Positions 30,435-45,300 of a DNA stretch of 64,000 nt are shown one piece after another. Position 1 is the stretch's first letter, and every line of letters starts with the position of its first letter. Where the stretch lies: positions 10,768,469 through 10,832,468 of the forward strand of contig CP034976.1 in assembly GCA_004026145.2 (NCBI GenBank), read 5' to 3'. The position numbers and the translations under genes are program-made. The notes beneath the pieces were generated by a model. That model searched no databases. It saw only the letters and a list, made by a program, of their open reading frames with translations, and was not told the origin of the DNA. This DNA is from Takifugu bimaculatus. Taxonomy: Eukaryota > Chordata > Actinopteri > Tetraodontiformes > Tetraodontidae.

Positions 30435-32789
30435 GTAATTCAGGGGTTCATTTTTAAATTTACTCAGGATGTAACGTCAACCTCTAGATCAGGAGTTAAC
30501 ACAATGTTGCTTGAGTAGAACATATGGCTTCTATTCATTTTCTGTACAAATATTAACTTGTTTTTCTTTTAAGATGCAGGGATTGTTGGGTTGACACCAC
30601 AGGAAAGAATGAAAGTAAGAATGCATGAAAAGGCTAAAAAGAAGACGTCTGAGAAGTACTCAGTTCAACAACTACTAGAAAAGGTGACAGTGATTAGAGA
30701 GCCACAGCAACAAAATTAGCTGTAATTGTAGAGTATTTGTGATGAATTGCCTTGTTTCTAATGAGCTGCATGGATTGATCCTCCCTGTGCAGACAGAGGA
30801 ATGCATAGATACCTTTGATTTTGAGATGGCCAGTCTCTTCTGCCAACGAGCCCTGGATATAGAGTCCAACAACCTTCAAGCTCTCGACATGCTGGGACAC
30901 ATATACTCAGAACTTGGAAACACGCATAAAGCCAAAGAAATATCCTTTGCTTTTGATTGGAACTTATTTGTCTAAATTATTCAAAGACATTCATTTTTTT
31001 CTTTTGGCTATGCTATTTGGATGCATTTATGGATTTATCCTCCTTGACATTGCAGTTTACGTTTTTCTGCATGCTGTGGCGTTGAGTCCAGATGTTGGTC
31101 ACAGCAAATACATGTACCTTGGACAGATTCACACAGGCCAGGAGGCTGTGGACTTCTACACCAGAGGGATAGAGGTCCTGCTCTCAGCTTTGAATCAACA
31201 GATGACAGTGAGGTAACCGGTGCTCACTCCATCGGCGTTGTGTTGTGAAGGATGGAGACCGGAAACTTATATCTTAATACCAGAAATAAGCGACATACAG
31301 TGCTGCTTCAAAGTTTGTGAACCCTCCAGACATGGTCACTGTCTTTGGGGGGAAAAAAAAACACATTAAAATACTCTTATTACACTTATATCCAAATCCC
31401 ACTTGGAAAACACACCTTCCAAAAAGAGAGTTTCATCATTTATTTCAGCAAAGGTGGTTGATTTTTTTTTTTTTTTTTGGGATACTTAAACAACTCCTAC
31501 TAAACAAATAGATGCAATTGATAAATGTGCATCTGCCAAAGGTGTTCATATACTCTCAAGCAGCGCTGTATTTTATTTTTTCCTTCAGCTAAGCTAAGCT
31601 AAGTTTCCCCCTTATGATGTTAAGAAAACCTTTGTGGCATTTGAGATATTTGATTTGATTAATTAAGTTAATCCTGTCTTATGTGTGTTAAGATACATAT
31701 TCTCTAGGGCTAAACAGAGATATACAGTGTCTAAGAAAGATTTCTGTATGTCTGTCCGTCCAGTCCGTCTGTGAAATTAAATGATAACAATACTATGATT
31801 TCAGTACGCTGGTACTGAAATACAACCAATACAACCACCACAACATAAGTACACACATTTATTTTTTATAGGCTAGAACCATTGAATATTAACATTCACT
31901 TAAATATTTATATTTATAACAATCCTAGACTGACTTGATAATCTTTTTATTATATTAAAAGTATTTGTCCGTTCTTCCACTTATTTAAACTTTTATAACA
32001 AAGACAAAACAGAAAACCAAGTAGATTTGAAATCTCATCAACTAAAATGCTCTTTTATTAATATATAAATATATGATATATAAACAACATCTTAATATAC
32101 TATTGTTTTAAAAGAATATAATCCAAGATGTGGTACTACAATTATGATTATATTTGCAGCTTTCAGCTGTGTTTAAAGGAATCGGTGACGGAAGTTTGGC
32201 AGATGACTTTCTTACCACATTCTGTGCTGACCTAAAACAGAAACATCGAGTAGATGTTTCAGTTACCAGAATCTTCATTTAAAATACACCTTACAAATAA
32301 AAGCCATGTCATGCTCATCGTGCATAAATGTGTTGGGCTCCTGCAGACATCTGGACTGTGCATTGCTGTTGACTCTATTGTGTTTTAAGTGTGTGTGCGT
32401 GTTAATTACAGCCGGCCTGTTGTTTTTACCCAGACTCAGGCCGGAGCTGCTGCAGCACCACAGGACGACCCTGAGCTCCCCACAGTGAAGGACGTTTGTG
32501 TTGCCTACTGTTCACTTGCTGAGATTTACTTGTCTGACCTTTGGTACGGCCAGCATGGATGCTCAACGCAATTGGATTTTTATTTTTATTTTTGCACTGT
32601 GTTGAAACTTGTGTGTGTTTTGCTTTGGTTTTGTATTGGTTTTCCTCTAGCATGGAGGAGGGAGCAGCAGACAAGTGCAGAGAGTTCATTGAGAGAGCGT
32701 TACAGCATCAGAGCGACAATCCCGAGGCACTTCAGCTCATGGCCAGTTACCTGTTCAGCAAAGAGAGAAATCAGGTCAGCGCGTGCGTG

Positions 32790-32862
<73 letters not shown>

Positions 32863-35800
32863 AAAATGAATTATCCCATATTAAAAAAGAAATATGCTGA
32901 GCTACTTTATCCTGAGAAAATTGAATCGGACGTCGTTAATCACGGCATTGACATATATTATGCATTTATGCTGACAGGTCAGGAGAGAAATGTTAATTAC
33001 TTGCCTGATCATTGAGGTCATATAGTACACATGCACTTCAATACTGCTTTTATCAGCATTCTTCTTAAGGGAACTATGGGTGAACAAAAAAATCAGAGTT
33101 ATTTGATGTGGATTGTTGCCTGCTGACTTTCGCTCTTGTGTGCTGCTATAAGCAGGCGACCTTCTGCAGCAATTCACAGAGTGAAAGACGTAGAAACAGA
33201 AGAGTGATGCTTACAAAAGATGTCAACAAAATCTTTTTCAACTGTGCATGAAGGGATCTGAGAGATTTTTGTGCAAAACACTGAGATCACGTGCTTCTTC
33301 ACAAAGTGTGCAGGCCCTCTCAACATTGAGTCTGTGAAGCTGTGACAGCTGGGGGTCTCACAGCTCATCATTCAGAAGTCCAAATGCTGTCTTTTAGCAA
33401 CAAATAATGGACTGTTATCACGGACAGCAAACTGGGTAATGGACTCTGTTATGTTCAACTCTGAACATTTTTCTTGCTACTCCAGCAAAGTTCAGTCCAG
33501 ATGCGTTATCAATTTACTCGTGTCAAAAGAAATCGTTTTCACCCTTCCTTCCTGATAAGTTGGGTGAGCACACGTTTTAGGTGGCTTTTGGCCTTCATTT
33601 ATCACCACACATCTTTGCACAGCTGACAGGACTCCTTCACTTGCTTACCTCTGTGCTGAGTTACTGCTGTTGTAAAGGCGGCGGTGTTGCACCGGAATGA
33701 TTTTATGATCACAAGGGAGAGTACACATGCAGTATTAATTGGATAACTGATGCGGGTAACAGTGTTGGTGTAGCCTTAATGTCGAGATCCTTTCATTGCT
33801 ACTTTTGTTAGCTGGAAGATGTGGGGAAAAACAGACACTTCAAAAAACACTTTCAGTTTATATTTGAAACAAAATGGAGCCATTTATCAAGTGTATGTGT
33901 GCACAGGGATCATGCACCGATACCAATGTGCAGGAAATTATTCTTGACAGGTGTAACTATCTTTAAGGTGTAATACCAGCTGTGTGCTGTAGGGGTCAGG
34001 CTTGCTTCAATCATAATGGCTAGTATCCAGCAAATTTATTGTGGAGTCCTTTGATTTAATAGACACCCCAACTTAAAATGAAAGCCACATGCACATCTGC
34101 AGCAGATAAATCACACTTGAATCTTGGTGTTTTTAGGAGGGCAAAGAGTACCTGTTGAAGAGTGTGGAACTGTGGCTTCCTGTCCAGAAGCAGGATGCAG
34201 CCTCCAGCACAGACGAGGACACGCAGGTGAGTTAGAGCAGTGCTGTGGCAAACTGGGCTTCCTGAGATCCACTTCTTAGGAGGAGTTCTCAGCTCTTTCC
34301 CCTGATGGGATTGTTACAGTGTTCTTTGCAGCAAGCGCAAACATAAGCTCACCAGAAGAGATAAAAGAAAAGAGCTAATAAAAGGAGGTACTAAAAAAAA
34401 AACCAAAAGGCAAAAGCAAACGGCAAAGATGTAAACCGTGTTTGTATTCTGTGAAGAAAGTGAAAAACAGACAAAACTAAATGTTTTCGAAAGTAGTTGG
34501 GTCATTACCTCAGGGAATTTGAAAAAGCTGCATTGTGAACAACAACTAGCAGTATATGTTTTCATTCAGATGCAAATATGAGATGGCCTGGGGTGATGAT
34601 TTGACTTTTCTCCTCAGTAGCAGGCAGATCTGAACACAGCCTGTCAAACCTGAGCTGCGATTAACAGCCGCACAGATTCCGAATGTTAACATCTGACAAT
34701 TTTAGAACTATATTCTCACACACAACATAGCTTCTTCCTTTCCTTTCTTCCCCAGAGCAACATCCCTCCATACGAATCCCGCATCACGACCGCCAAGCTC
34801 CTCATTGAGGCCGTGGAATACCAGGTAACGTTTGGGTGCGTCTGGGTGGATTTTTCTTTCTAGTGAATAACAATTGTGGTTGGCGGGCCGGGGTCGCTGT
34901 TTATTCCCGGAGTTTAGCATCAATAATTAAAGAGTGGTATTTACTGAGAAGGACAGGGGTACCGGGTGCAAAGGCGAGGGGAGGAGGGATGTGAAGGAGG
35001 GGAGAAAAAGCTTAATTCTGATGGATGCCTGTATCGGGTGTGATAAAATTTCTCCTATTTACCATTCGAATGTCCCTGATTTTACTGTTTTCATCAGTTC
35101 ATCACTGAGCTGTGTAGTATGCTTTCTATGATTGCTGCCACCGTTTCTTGACAGCGATGACAGAATCTGTAGTAATTTTGGCTGGTTTTTGGCTGGCAGC
35201 TATTACCAGCAGGAAAACAAAAGTAGAGTCCCCCCTACCACACACACATCCCGTTTCTAACGCAGCCCTCTGCGGCTATGTGCCGCTGCGCCCGTGCGAT
35301 GGCCTGTCTGGTGCATCAGTGAAATGACAAAGTTTTGCTCTACGGTTTCTGACACAGTCATTTGTCTTCATCCTCGTCTCGCTGCCGTCAGTTCCAAAAC
35401 ACACACTGCGCACTTTTAAGTGTTTTTTTTTCCCCCTCTCAAAAATCATGAATATTTTGCTATAGTGTTTGGTCGACACAAGCTGGGTCGTAGCTGCGTC
35501 CCGTCACCAGCTGTACTGTCTGAACCGAATGTGAAAGAGGAGCTGAAGAACCTGTTTTGTGCACCCCGGTCTCTCTAGCAAGAACGAAAGGAACTCTATC
35601 CCATCCCTACACCTCTTAAACACACACTCCAGAAATATATTTGCTGTAGGAAAGAAAGTGCGCCAAGCTTTCCACCTTCAATTTGTACACTCGTGTTTTT
35701 GAAGGTTGCCGCTGCAGAGACGGTCTATATTCTTGCCATTCAGTGTTCTGTTCGGCTCAAACAGATCCAGATCTTAGCCGTAAAGGTGAAGGATTCAGAA

Positions 35801-37868
35801 GCAGTGTTTCTAGCGCCCGAGGTGTGATTTATCCCTGTTGTTGGCAGCATATTAACAGTAGCAGAAAGATTTGAAAAGTTCGTTCACAAAGAGGCACTCA
35901 GACTCCCCGCATGAATCCATGACATTAATTATGCCGCATGTGAGCTTTTACAGCTAAAACATGTGGCGACAGTGGCACGTGATGTTGCTGCATTGTGCCT
36001 TTTTTGTGAATAAATGAGCACTAAAACCAGTGGCAACTAATTTATTCTTGAAAACATAATTTTTGTGACAGATGCTTTCCCCCATTTGTCCTCCGCCTCA
36101 GAAACACACAGATCTGTGACACTTAATTTGGAAGGAAATGAAAGTCAATTTTCAATTAAAGGCCCTGTTTGATTGTTTTGGAAGAGAAACACGTTAATGT
36201 GTGCCAAATGAGTTTGCCATTTCCGTAACTGTAATGCAAATTGAGTGGAATGGCGGGGGTACTTGAAAGCAGCGTAACAGAGATAATGGGGAAAGTATTC
36301 TTGTGCCTTTAGGAGTTGCTGTTTTTGAGCGGTTTCATTAAGGTTGAATCAATTCATTAATGTTTTCATTTGATTACTTCTGGCTGTGTGAAAATACTCT
36401 AAAATGAAAAGGTGTGCTGCTTTTTGAATTGTCAATACAATTTGGAATATGTGTTACCCTCTGTCAGTGATTATTTCTCTCATATTCCATCACACACAGT
36501 TAGTCAAGTGCTGACAGTCATCAACCAGTTATTACAGAAACATTCAGAATATATGGAGGCATATATGAGGGTAATTACTGACAGTATCTGATAATGAAAT
36601 GGAATTTTACTGTTGCCGTGACATCATCAGCAATCCCCCCGTCGTCAATAATTCACTGACAACACAGCAGACAGACTGACGGATAGACAGATGCCTCCTC
36701 TGGCAGCCATTAAGGTGTCTGAGCAACACGGCTGTCATGGCAGCCGGTGATTGCTTATTTGCTGCTGTCACATTTTGTCTGCTGTCAAGTTGTCCGCCAA
36801 AGATTTCCTTCATTCAGAGGAAATCGCGAAGAAGCGCTCCTTCTTCTCTGCAACGTTGCGGTTTATCGCTAACATCCTTGGGATTTGCTTGTGTGTGTGA
36901 ACGTGTGTGTGTGTTTTTGAACGGCTGTCTGTGTGGTGATACGCCAGTGCCCTCACTTGTAAGTGATTTGTCTTTCTCCTGTCTCTGCTGTGCACTCTGG
37001 TAAAATGATTCTGTTAAATAAAATTGCCTGGAAATCTCTCTCTCCCTCTCTCTGCCCCCCCCCTCTAACACACTCTCTCTGGCCATTATAAACGAGTTCC
37101 TCCCCTGAGTGCTGCATCCCCCCCTCATACAGGTCTTGAAATAAAGAGGGCAGCATGTACAAACTGTGCGTCCCTTTTGTGCACTGTTGTTTAGTTACTT
37201 TCCTTCCAACATCCCGTCCAATTTTCCTCATTTTTCTCCTCTATATTGCCCCCTATCTTCCCCTTATCTCCTCAGGAATATTAATCTTGTTGTTGTTTAG
37301 AGCGTGAAGCAGCTTTAGACTCTCTGAATCTTTAATCACTCGCCCCGGGGTTGACCAGTGTAGTTAGGAAGAAGTATGGTTGGAGATGATCTAATGGTTT
37401 GTTGCACACTTATCCCGACTCCTGGATATCTCCGATTCTATTTTGGTCTCACCAAAACGGCCGACGCTCTCACTTGTTTTAATAAGCAGGCGGACCTTTA
37501 CTCTTATCTCTCCCGTCTCCAACTGCTGTGTCTGCTTGTTTCACATTGGTGTGATTAAGTGAAAGTCAAGTGGATCATTTTTACGCTGGGCATGACTCCT
37601 TTCCACATCACCTGGGATTAGCGCCTTTTTCCAATTGTGTATTTTTAATTAGCCATTCATTAAATAAGGACACTCGGTTCTTGGTTAATAATTGATTCAG
37701 CAATCAATCAGCTTCATCCTTGGAATGTCTAAGTTGCCCACTCTTAACCAGGTGGACCAGAATCCTGGTACCTCAATCTGCACGACTCTATATAGCTGCT
37801 AGTCTGGGTTGAATATGAGCAGGACCAGGAATATTTTATAAAACTCTACAGCTCTAATAAGACTGCTC

Positions 37869-37944
<76 letters not shown>

Positions 37945-40900
37945 GTGTGTGTGTGTGTTTATTCACACACACACATACCAGGACACGTATGTCTTTTATT
38001 TTTGCCCTTCACCATGGGTGAATGGCTAACAGTTGCCTCCAACCTGAAGTTGAAAAAAAATCAATATATCATCTAGAGGCACAAGCGCGCACACACCCAC
38101 ACACACACAAACACACCAAAACCACAAGGAGAAAAGCACGATAAACATACAGGCTCACCTTGTGTGCCGCCTGTAATAGAAACGTCCCACAAAAACTGAC
38201 CCAGACGGTGACACGTTATGAAAAAGGTCACTGAGAATGAGGCAGAAACTGTTTTTGTCACATCAGCCCTGGTCACAGAGTGTGTGCGTGTCTGTGGGGA
38301 CCTGTGGGGGCCTGCGGGGGCCTGCGGGGGCCTGCGGGGGCCTGCGGAGCAACGGTGACAGTGAATACAGCACATAGTTAATTCTAGTAAATAGATTAAA
38401 GGGCCTATCGAACCAGCGAGCGTGTGATTAGCACTGGAGAGCGAGTCTATCGATGGCTGCATCTGTTGCCTTGTTGCTATCGACTCCGCTGTGCATGTGA
38501 TTCTGACCTTATAGACACTTATCTGACCGTCTAATCACTCTGATTGATCCAACAGCTCTGATGTCAGTTTGATTTTATAAATCCTTGTCTCTCTGCCACC
38601 TCCCGTATCCCTCTCCTCCCTCCCTATTAGATGGCTGTGGACGTGTTGGAGGGCCTTCTAGAAGAGGATGATGAGGTCGTTCAGGTAAGCAGAGATTTTC
38701 TTTTATGCCAGTTTCTTTGTAACTGTCAGGAGCAGAAAAAAAACCTCACATCATCACTGCCTATAACAAGGCCACCTAGACAGAGCAACAGTACAGTCGA
38801 AATGTTTTCAGACTGATTTTTATCATTTGTGGATTTTCATTGTATTGGAACGCAGATCTGAGGAGGGCTTTAAACACATCCTGCTGCGCTGAAGGTTTGT
38901 GGCCTTCGTTGCTCTGAATTAGATGCTCTCAGAGTTGGCACCGTGGCCAGTCTGAGCAATCTGGGGAAAAGGGATTTGTTAGGGAGATGGGACCGAGAAC
39001 CATTGGCTCCAGAGACCCTGCGTGCAGATGGAGAACATTTACACTGTAAAACAGTGCAGCATTGTACCGAGACAGAGCAACCTTTCTGTTCCAAATCATG
39101 ATGTCAGTGTGCAGCGTGCAGCTGTTACAAGCTGTGGTTACAGCTGAGAAGGTTTTTAGTGTTGTAGAAAGATTCTGTCCTTAACTTCCTGATGGTGTCT
39201 CGACTCGGGACTGGTACTGTTGTTGTTGCATCGACAGCGGTTGCCTTGACAATATTAAAGAAACGAAGAAGGCAAAGGACGAGAGTTCATCTGCAAAATG
39301 TGCGGCAAAGGCCACGTATAAGGGAATTCTGGGAGAGGATTTTGAGCGTGGGCCAGCTCATCTGTTGATTCAACATGCCAGACTTCACCCTACAACATTT
39401 CATGATCTATGAGATGCTTTTTTGCCTCCTGTTGCACCAGACTTGTCCTGCCCTCAGGAGCTGGTGCCTAAACAGAAGCCATATGCCATAAATGAACGAA
39501 AGGATTAATGCGTTTCCCAGATGTGCCAGAGGCCTTTGAAATTGCTGAACGTATTTTTTTAAAGCACCATTTTCTGTCCATTTATACAGCATTGCCATTT
39601 CTCTTAGATAATTGCTCATGTGACTGCGTCAGGTAAATGCCAAAAAAAGGTGGTTCCAACGCGCTTTTGCAATATATTTCTAAATCGATATGTCTGAAAT
39701 TCCTCCTCATGAAAGTGTGGCAACCTTTTAGGGATATTTGAGAGGTTTTTTGAAATTCAGGTGTTTCCATTACCAGTTATTTTTTGCACTATTTAGGTTT
39801 TCTGCATTTCAAAATGCAATGGAAACCCAGCAAGTGAACACACACACTAGCCATCGTTATTCCATTTGTACCAATCAGTTTTTTTCCCCACTCCATAAAG
39901 GACTTCTACGCTCTCTGCTGTTCCATTACCTCTCTCCACGCCTCGCTCGCTCTCATCACTCGCTTATTAGCAAACGGCAGTATTTTCTGTGCTTTGGCAC
40001 AAACCCCTGAGCTGTCACTGCGTCCACATCTCCTCCGTTAGCGGCGGAGGAACAGAAGGTGCGCCACTGAGAGTCACAGCGGCATCTCTCTGTCTTACAC
40101 CCTGCGCCCCCACGGGCTCAGCCCGCCCCTCCGCCCCCTCCCCACAGTGCCCGAGCTGACAGATTGAGAGCAGTCATCAGGGGGGTGAACATTTAAACTT
40201 TGCTGGAGAGATGCACAGCTGTGACACTCCATTCTGAATGGGCCCGCAGCCAGTTCTGCATCGATGCAGCCACCAGTCCCGATGGCCAGAGAGGGTTTTG
40301 TCGGCTCACATCACACACATTGCTGGAGTCACACAAGTGTGTCGGAGCCATCACACTCTTTCCCCTTTGTCCCGCTCGCTTAGTTATTTCCTCCTGTTAG
40401 AGGGAAGTTGTGAGCACTCGCCTCCGCCTCCATTACTCTTGTCTCTCTTAAAGTTGGAACCTTATAAAACGTTAAGCCTGCGCAAACAACTGCGGCGGCT
40501 CCTTGCAATTCTCGGTTCAAAGGTATTCTGTTCACTCTTGATGCTTTTGTTCTTCCTTCAGCAGCACCGTATGGGAAGGGAGATGTGTCTTCCCTTTTAA
40601 ATAACAATAGCGCCGGTGATTTGATTGACAGACGCAGCCTTTATTTGATTGTGTGTGGGAAAGGAGCGATTTCTTTTTCCCTTTTCTGAAGTTCTTAATG
40701 AGCTAAAAGTTGACCATCTGTAACAAAGTCTCCTGCTCTGCTCGCGCGGGCTTTTCTTCTCCTTTGTGGAGACGTTGAAGTTTATAAAAAAAGTAGCCTA
40801 ATATCCACACAAACACGTCCCTAACTTTGCATTCACTGACTGTATTTTGGTGAAGAACCTGTCATGCTGTCGGTTCTGCAACGTTACTGCATTTATCTGG

Positions 40901-42361
40901 CGCTGCTGTGCCTCTGATAAGTATGTCTGCAGGGTGTAGCCTCCCACTCAGCATGCGGGGCGGCAGTTCTGATTCCAGCGTGGCATGCATTGATGTGTTT
41001 GTTAGCTAAATGGTTGATTTGGCAGAGGTGCGGGTCCCCGCTGCCTCTGCCCTCGATGAATAATGAATAAAGCTAATATTTGTGTCTTGGTGCTTGTAGA
41101 ATAGTGGGTGGGTGATCTTTGGCCTCAGATGAGAGGAACACACAAACACACACGCACACCTCAGAGTTCACAAAGTAGAGCTTGATTGTGTTTATGGGTG
41201 GGAAAGCAAGCGTAGCACCATGTATTTGATTATGTAGGCGAGAAATGCATGATTACAAGGAGGGAAAACCAAGTGTGTGTCTTTGAAGGTGCTTATTTAT
41301 CAGTAAATATGCAACAATCGCTAGTTGAGCTCCAGGAAAAATGATTGTTTTCAAATGAGATGGCAAACAAAGGTTGCGTTTTAGAAATTCTGAAAATCTG
41401 ATTACTGTACTAGGGGGATTCGTACTCGACGTGCGTCCGTCTGCCTCTGAAGAATGTGACAACGTTCACTCACACGGCAGCAAAACCTGAGCTTAAGTGC
41501 AACAGTAGTTCAGTTATTTATTCTCAGTTAGCTTCCCAGAAGGTTTTTGTATGAGTGGCGACACATATTGGCCAGTATGTACATACGAGACAGCATTTTA
41601 GGTTTCAGGGATGGGGAATACGTGTTTGAATCTTTTTTTTTCAAGTGATTCAGAGAGCAGCATTGCCCATCATCACTGCTTCCTCCCACTTGTGGAAGCC
41701 ATATTTATCCGGATCCTCTGATTCGCCCACAGGTGTGAATGTGAGTCTATATGGTTGTCGGTCCCTACAGTTTATTAATGGTGTTTCGGTTGACAGAAAT
41801 AGCAGGTTCCACTCTGACGTACACATGTTAACACAAGCCAAGAGCTGCTAAAGTCACCTGACTGCAGGAAGGAGCCGCACACAGGCAGGAAGTGAAGGTG
41901 GCTGCCGTGCAGATGGCTGATAAGCAGATGGCGTTGACTGATGTACACAGACTCCAGAGTTAAGCGGTCATCTGAAGCTGTTTTCCCTATCCTTGTCGTA
42001 ATCACCACACTATGTGGGACAAATCCCTTTGAGCCCCCCGAGACTTTTGCGAAGCATCTCAAACAGGCTGAGTAATGATGAATGTCTGCACTTCAGTCAC
42101 ATCTTGTTTTGAAATCTTCTGCGCTGTTGCTTATAGAACCATGACAACAAGGGCCGTTGCTTTGTCAGGATGATTGTGTTGTATATGTCATCAGCCATGA
42201 CGACCTGGCTGCTCAACCAGGGGAGCAGATAATGATGTTCAAATAGTTCTTGTTTAGTAACTATGTCGGAAGCTGAGAGACATAGTTTAATTTTTTTTAG
42301 CGATAAAACAATATCCATCTCATTAAAAACAGCTATATATTTACTTATATGCATGTATTCT

Positions 42362-42396
<35 letters not shown>

Positions 42397-45300
42397 TTTA
42401 TGTGTGAGAACAATAATGTCAAATGGAAATGTAGGATTTCATGCAAAGACACTCCAGCAGAGTAACAGATATGTTTCCCTTCTCACAGGCTCAGTAACTT
42501 ACATCCTGTCTGTCTGGATCCCCCCCCCCCATCACCAATCACTCTCCTGTCTTGTCACTCTCAGGTGTGGTATCTCTCCGGCTGGGTTTGCTACCTTCAG
42601 CTGGAAAAACTACCAGAGCAGCAAGGAGGACAGGAAAGACCCAGGAGCGAGGAGGAAGAGGAAGAGCGGCGGGCGCTGAAGGAGGCTGCCAGGTCGTACC
42701 TGACCAACGCTAAGAAGGTATTTCACAGAAAATTAGACAATTGGGGGCCATTTGATGTTGGGATATAGACTTTTAAACCAGCTGCTGCTTCCTGCAAAGT
42801 GATATAATTGTGTCCATTTTCGAAAGTCATTTCCTCCAATCCTCACCACGCTTTGTTTTTGTTGAAAACATCTTTATGTCAGAGTTCTGCACATAACCTC
42901 CTCTCTCCTGCATTTGCACAAACATACAGACACACACACCCTCCCACATGCAGAGCGATATTTCTCTTCATTCACTCATTCTGTCTAACAGCAGCTCTTC
43001 TATAGAGCTTTGAATCATGTGAGACTAAAATCCAATATGCTTGTAAATCAGACGGCAGCGACTGATAGATGACACACACACACACACACACACACACCCA
43101 CCCCTCCTCTCCTATGTGTTTTTCCCCCTTCTATGTCACTTCTTACTGTCCCCTACACCCGAGATAGGCTTTGAGCTAGCAAAACAATGCATTTTAAGGC
43201 GATTTAAAGATAAGAATAGTGCTTGATCCACTTATAAAAGAAGCAGGTGCATCAGAAAAGAAGAATTCAAAAATTGTTCATTTGTTGATGGGAATATGTT
43301 AAAAAGGCGAATGGCTGGTTACAGGGGTGGGGCAAGTGAATCAGTTGGTGCAGAACAATGAAAAACCTGAAAAGGTGAGTCTGAAGCAGAGAGGAAACAG
43401 CTTGCTGGCACTTCATTACTACATGAGAATGCACACCAAAGATGTTTAAACCATTAAAAGGTAAATCTTCTCCACAAATGGGAACGTGTCCTAGATGAGA
43501 TTCAGGATAGCATCCAAAGACTATTAACAACAACAGGGTCTTCCTTCTATAAATAACAAACCGGTTTCAAATCTTGATAAGTTTTAAGATTTTCCATCTT
43601 GTACCTAATTTAAAGAGAGATTTCCCTTAAAGCGGAAACCACAGGGTGAGCGATGGCCATCGACCTTTTCTGTGTAAAACTCGGACTGTCATGAAATGTC
43701 CCCCATCCATATCAAAGCTTCTGCATCTGAGCATCCCAGTTAATTATTAATGATGAGTCAGTCTGCTAGATAAAATAGGCTCCAACATGGAAATGAGACC
43801 TCAAAACCCACCGGCTTGTTTTGGCACCAGCACATTCTCTGCATACGTTATGAATTGTGTGTTTTCCTGAGAGTGCACCACAGCACGCAGCTGCGCCTTA
43901 TGTTCAAGCGTGCATGTGAAGTGGGTCCGTATGCCAACTTCCCCATCCAGCAGTTATTCGGTAATAAATGTTTCTATTATCCCTCTCATCTGTGAGCGAT
44001 AGTCTCGCTTCTGCTGTCTTTGTTTCTCTGGCTCGGTCTCTCTCTCCTGCACAAACACACCCAAAGACAAACACACACACATTGCCTTCAACCGCAATGC
44101 TCTAAAAAGACAAGATAAACAATAATGGATGGGTTAAGGATGGGACAGAAGTGTGGAAGAGGAGCGTGAGTGAGCAAATGAAAGAAGAGGTGAGGAATGG
44201 AACAGATTGGATGTGGAGTGTGTGTCTGTTGTGCGTGTGGTTGTGTGGTGAAGGGGGGGGGGGGCAGGCGGAATAGGGCAGCCGGTGAATAGCGAGGGCA
44301 AAATCGATAGCAAACCGGACGTGAAATGGAATTTGAGTCTCGGGCACATAAGGTGTGATTGAGGAAGGATGCGGCGTGTATGCACAGAGGAGAGCGTTCC
44401 GTGCGTGTGTGTGTGTGTGTGTGTGTGTGGGCCTCACGGTGCACAAAGACAGCGGTGGCAACCAGAGGTCAAAAGCTTTTCTTTCCTGATTGGTCTGAAC
44501 GGATATCCCAGGAGTGCAGCCGGCATCTCGGGGTTGGACCGAGGTGCTTGTCATGTAATTTTAATGCCTTTTTCCTTCCAAGGATGTGACTGGGGGACTG
44601 CAGTGTTAAGTTGCGTGCAGGTGTGTGTGTGTGTGTGTCTGGTCTGGCCTCTCAAGTCGTTCCCGTTCAAGACGCTGCCAGGTTTAACCTCCGCCAGGCA
44701 AGAAATACGAGTGTGTGACGGAGCGAGCTGGAGCTCCAGAAGCAGCTGCGTTGAAACAAATGGAATGAATTATTGCTTTCTGGCTAATGAAGAAATGTAC
44801 AGTAGAGGCGCCACAGAGAGAAGCCCAGAGCAGGGCGAGATGCCAGACATTCATATGGATGCGAGCCTGAATATGAGATAAAGACGAATCCATCTGCCTG
44901 ACTGGAAGGTCAAATGGATAAACTCTGCAGATGCATGAAAACGAGCGCTAAAGCAGGACAAGAAGGGGATTTCGAGAAGCACAGATGTGGAGGGGAAAGG
45001 GTGAACGGTGATTGAAATGATTATGCTCTCGCCACGTAATCAGCATGTCTTTATTCGGGCTGTAGAGGTGTTTTAAAAGCAAATTTCGACAACGAAATGC
45101 AGGAAAAGGCAGCTATTTTCTACAGGAATGGAGCATTAGTGTTTATGACCCTGCTTATTACACTCAGCAACAGTATTCTTTACAAAATAAGTAAGTAGTA
45201 GTGAAGTATTAAGTAAGTATGTGGTCACAGGTGGATTATTCCTTGTGTCGATGGAGCCTTGTTAACGGTGCCACGAGGGTGAAATATTTCGGCAGCTGGT

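Larger units (their letters stand above)
34825..38630 (+). other. Acl4-like intron 8 (3.8 kb)
   Basis: No exon recognised. It holds a TG tract (37871-37958) and a GC-rich decamer minisatellite (38301-38348). The AT-rich stretch 36020-36600 includes an octamer-like ATGCAAAT and could be a conserved non-coding element; only comparison can tell. Confidence 0.6.

Noticed and set aside
31056..31212. A normal CAG acceptor at 31055 for Acl4-like exon 4
   Set aside because: It leaves five extra bases that break the frame, and there is no GT donor at the exon 3 end; the AC end fits both frame and U12 signals.
32434..32543. Acceptor CCCAG for Acl4-like exon 5
   Set aside because: Joining exon 4 (phase 2) there shifts into a frame that stops; the acceptor at 32411 keeps the frame.
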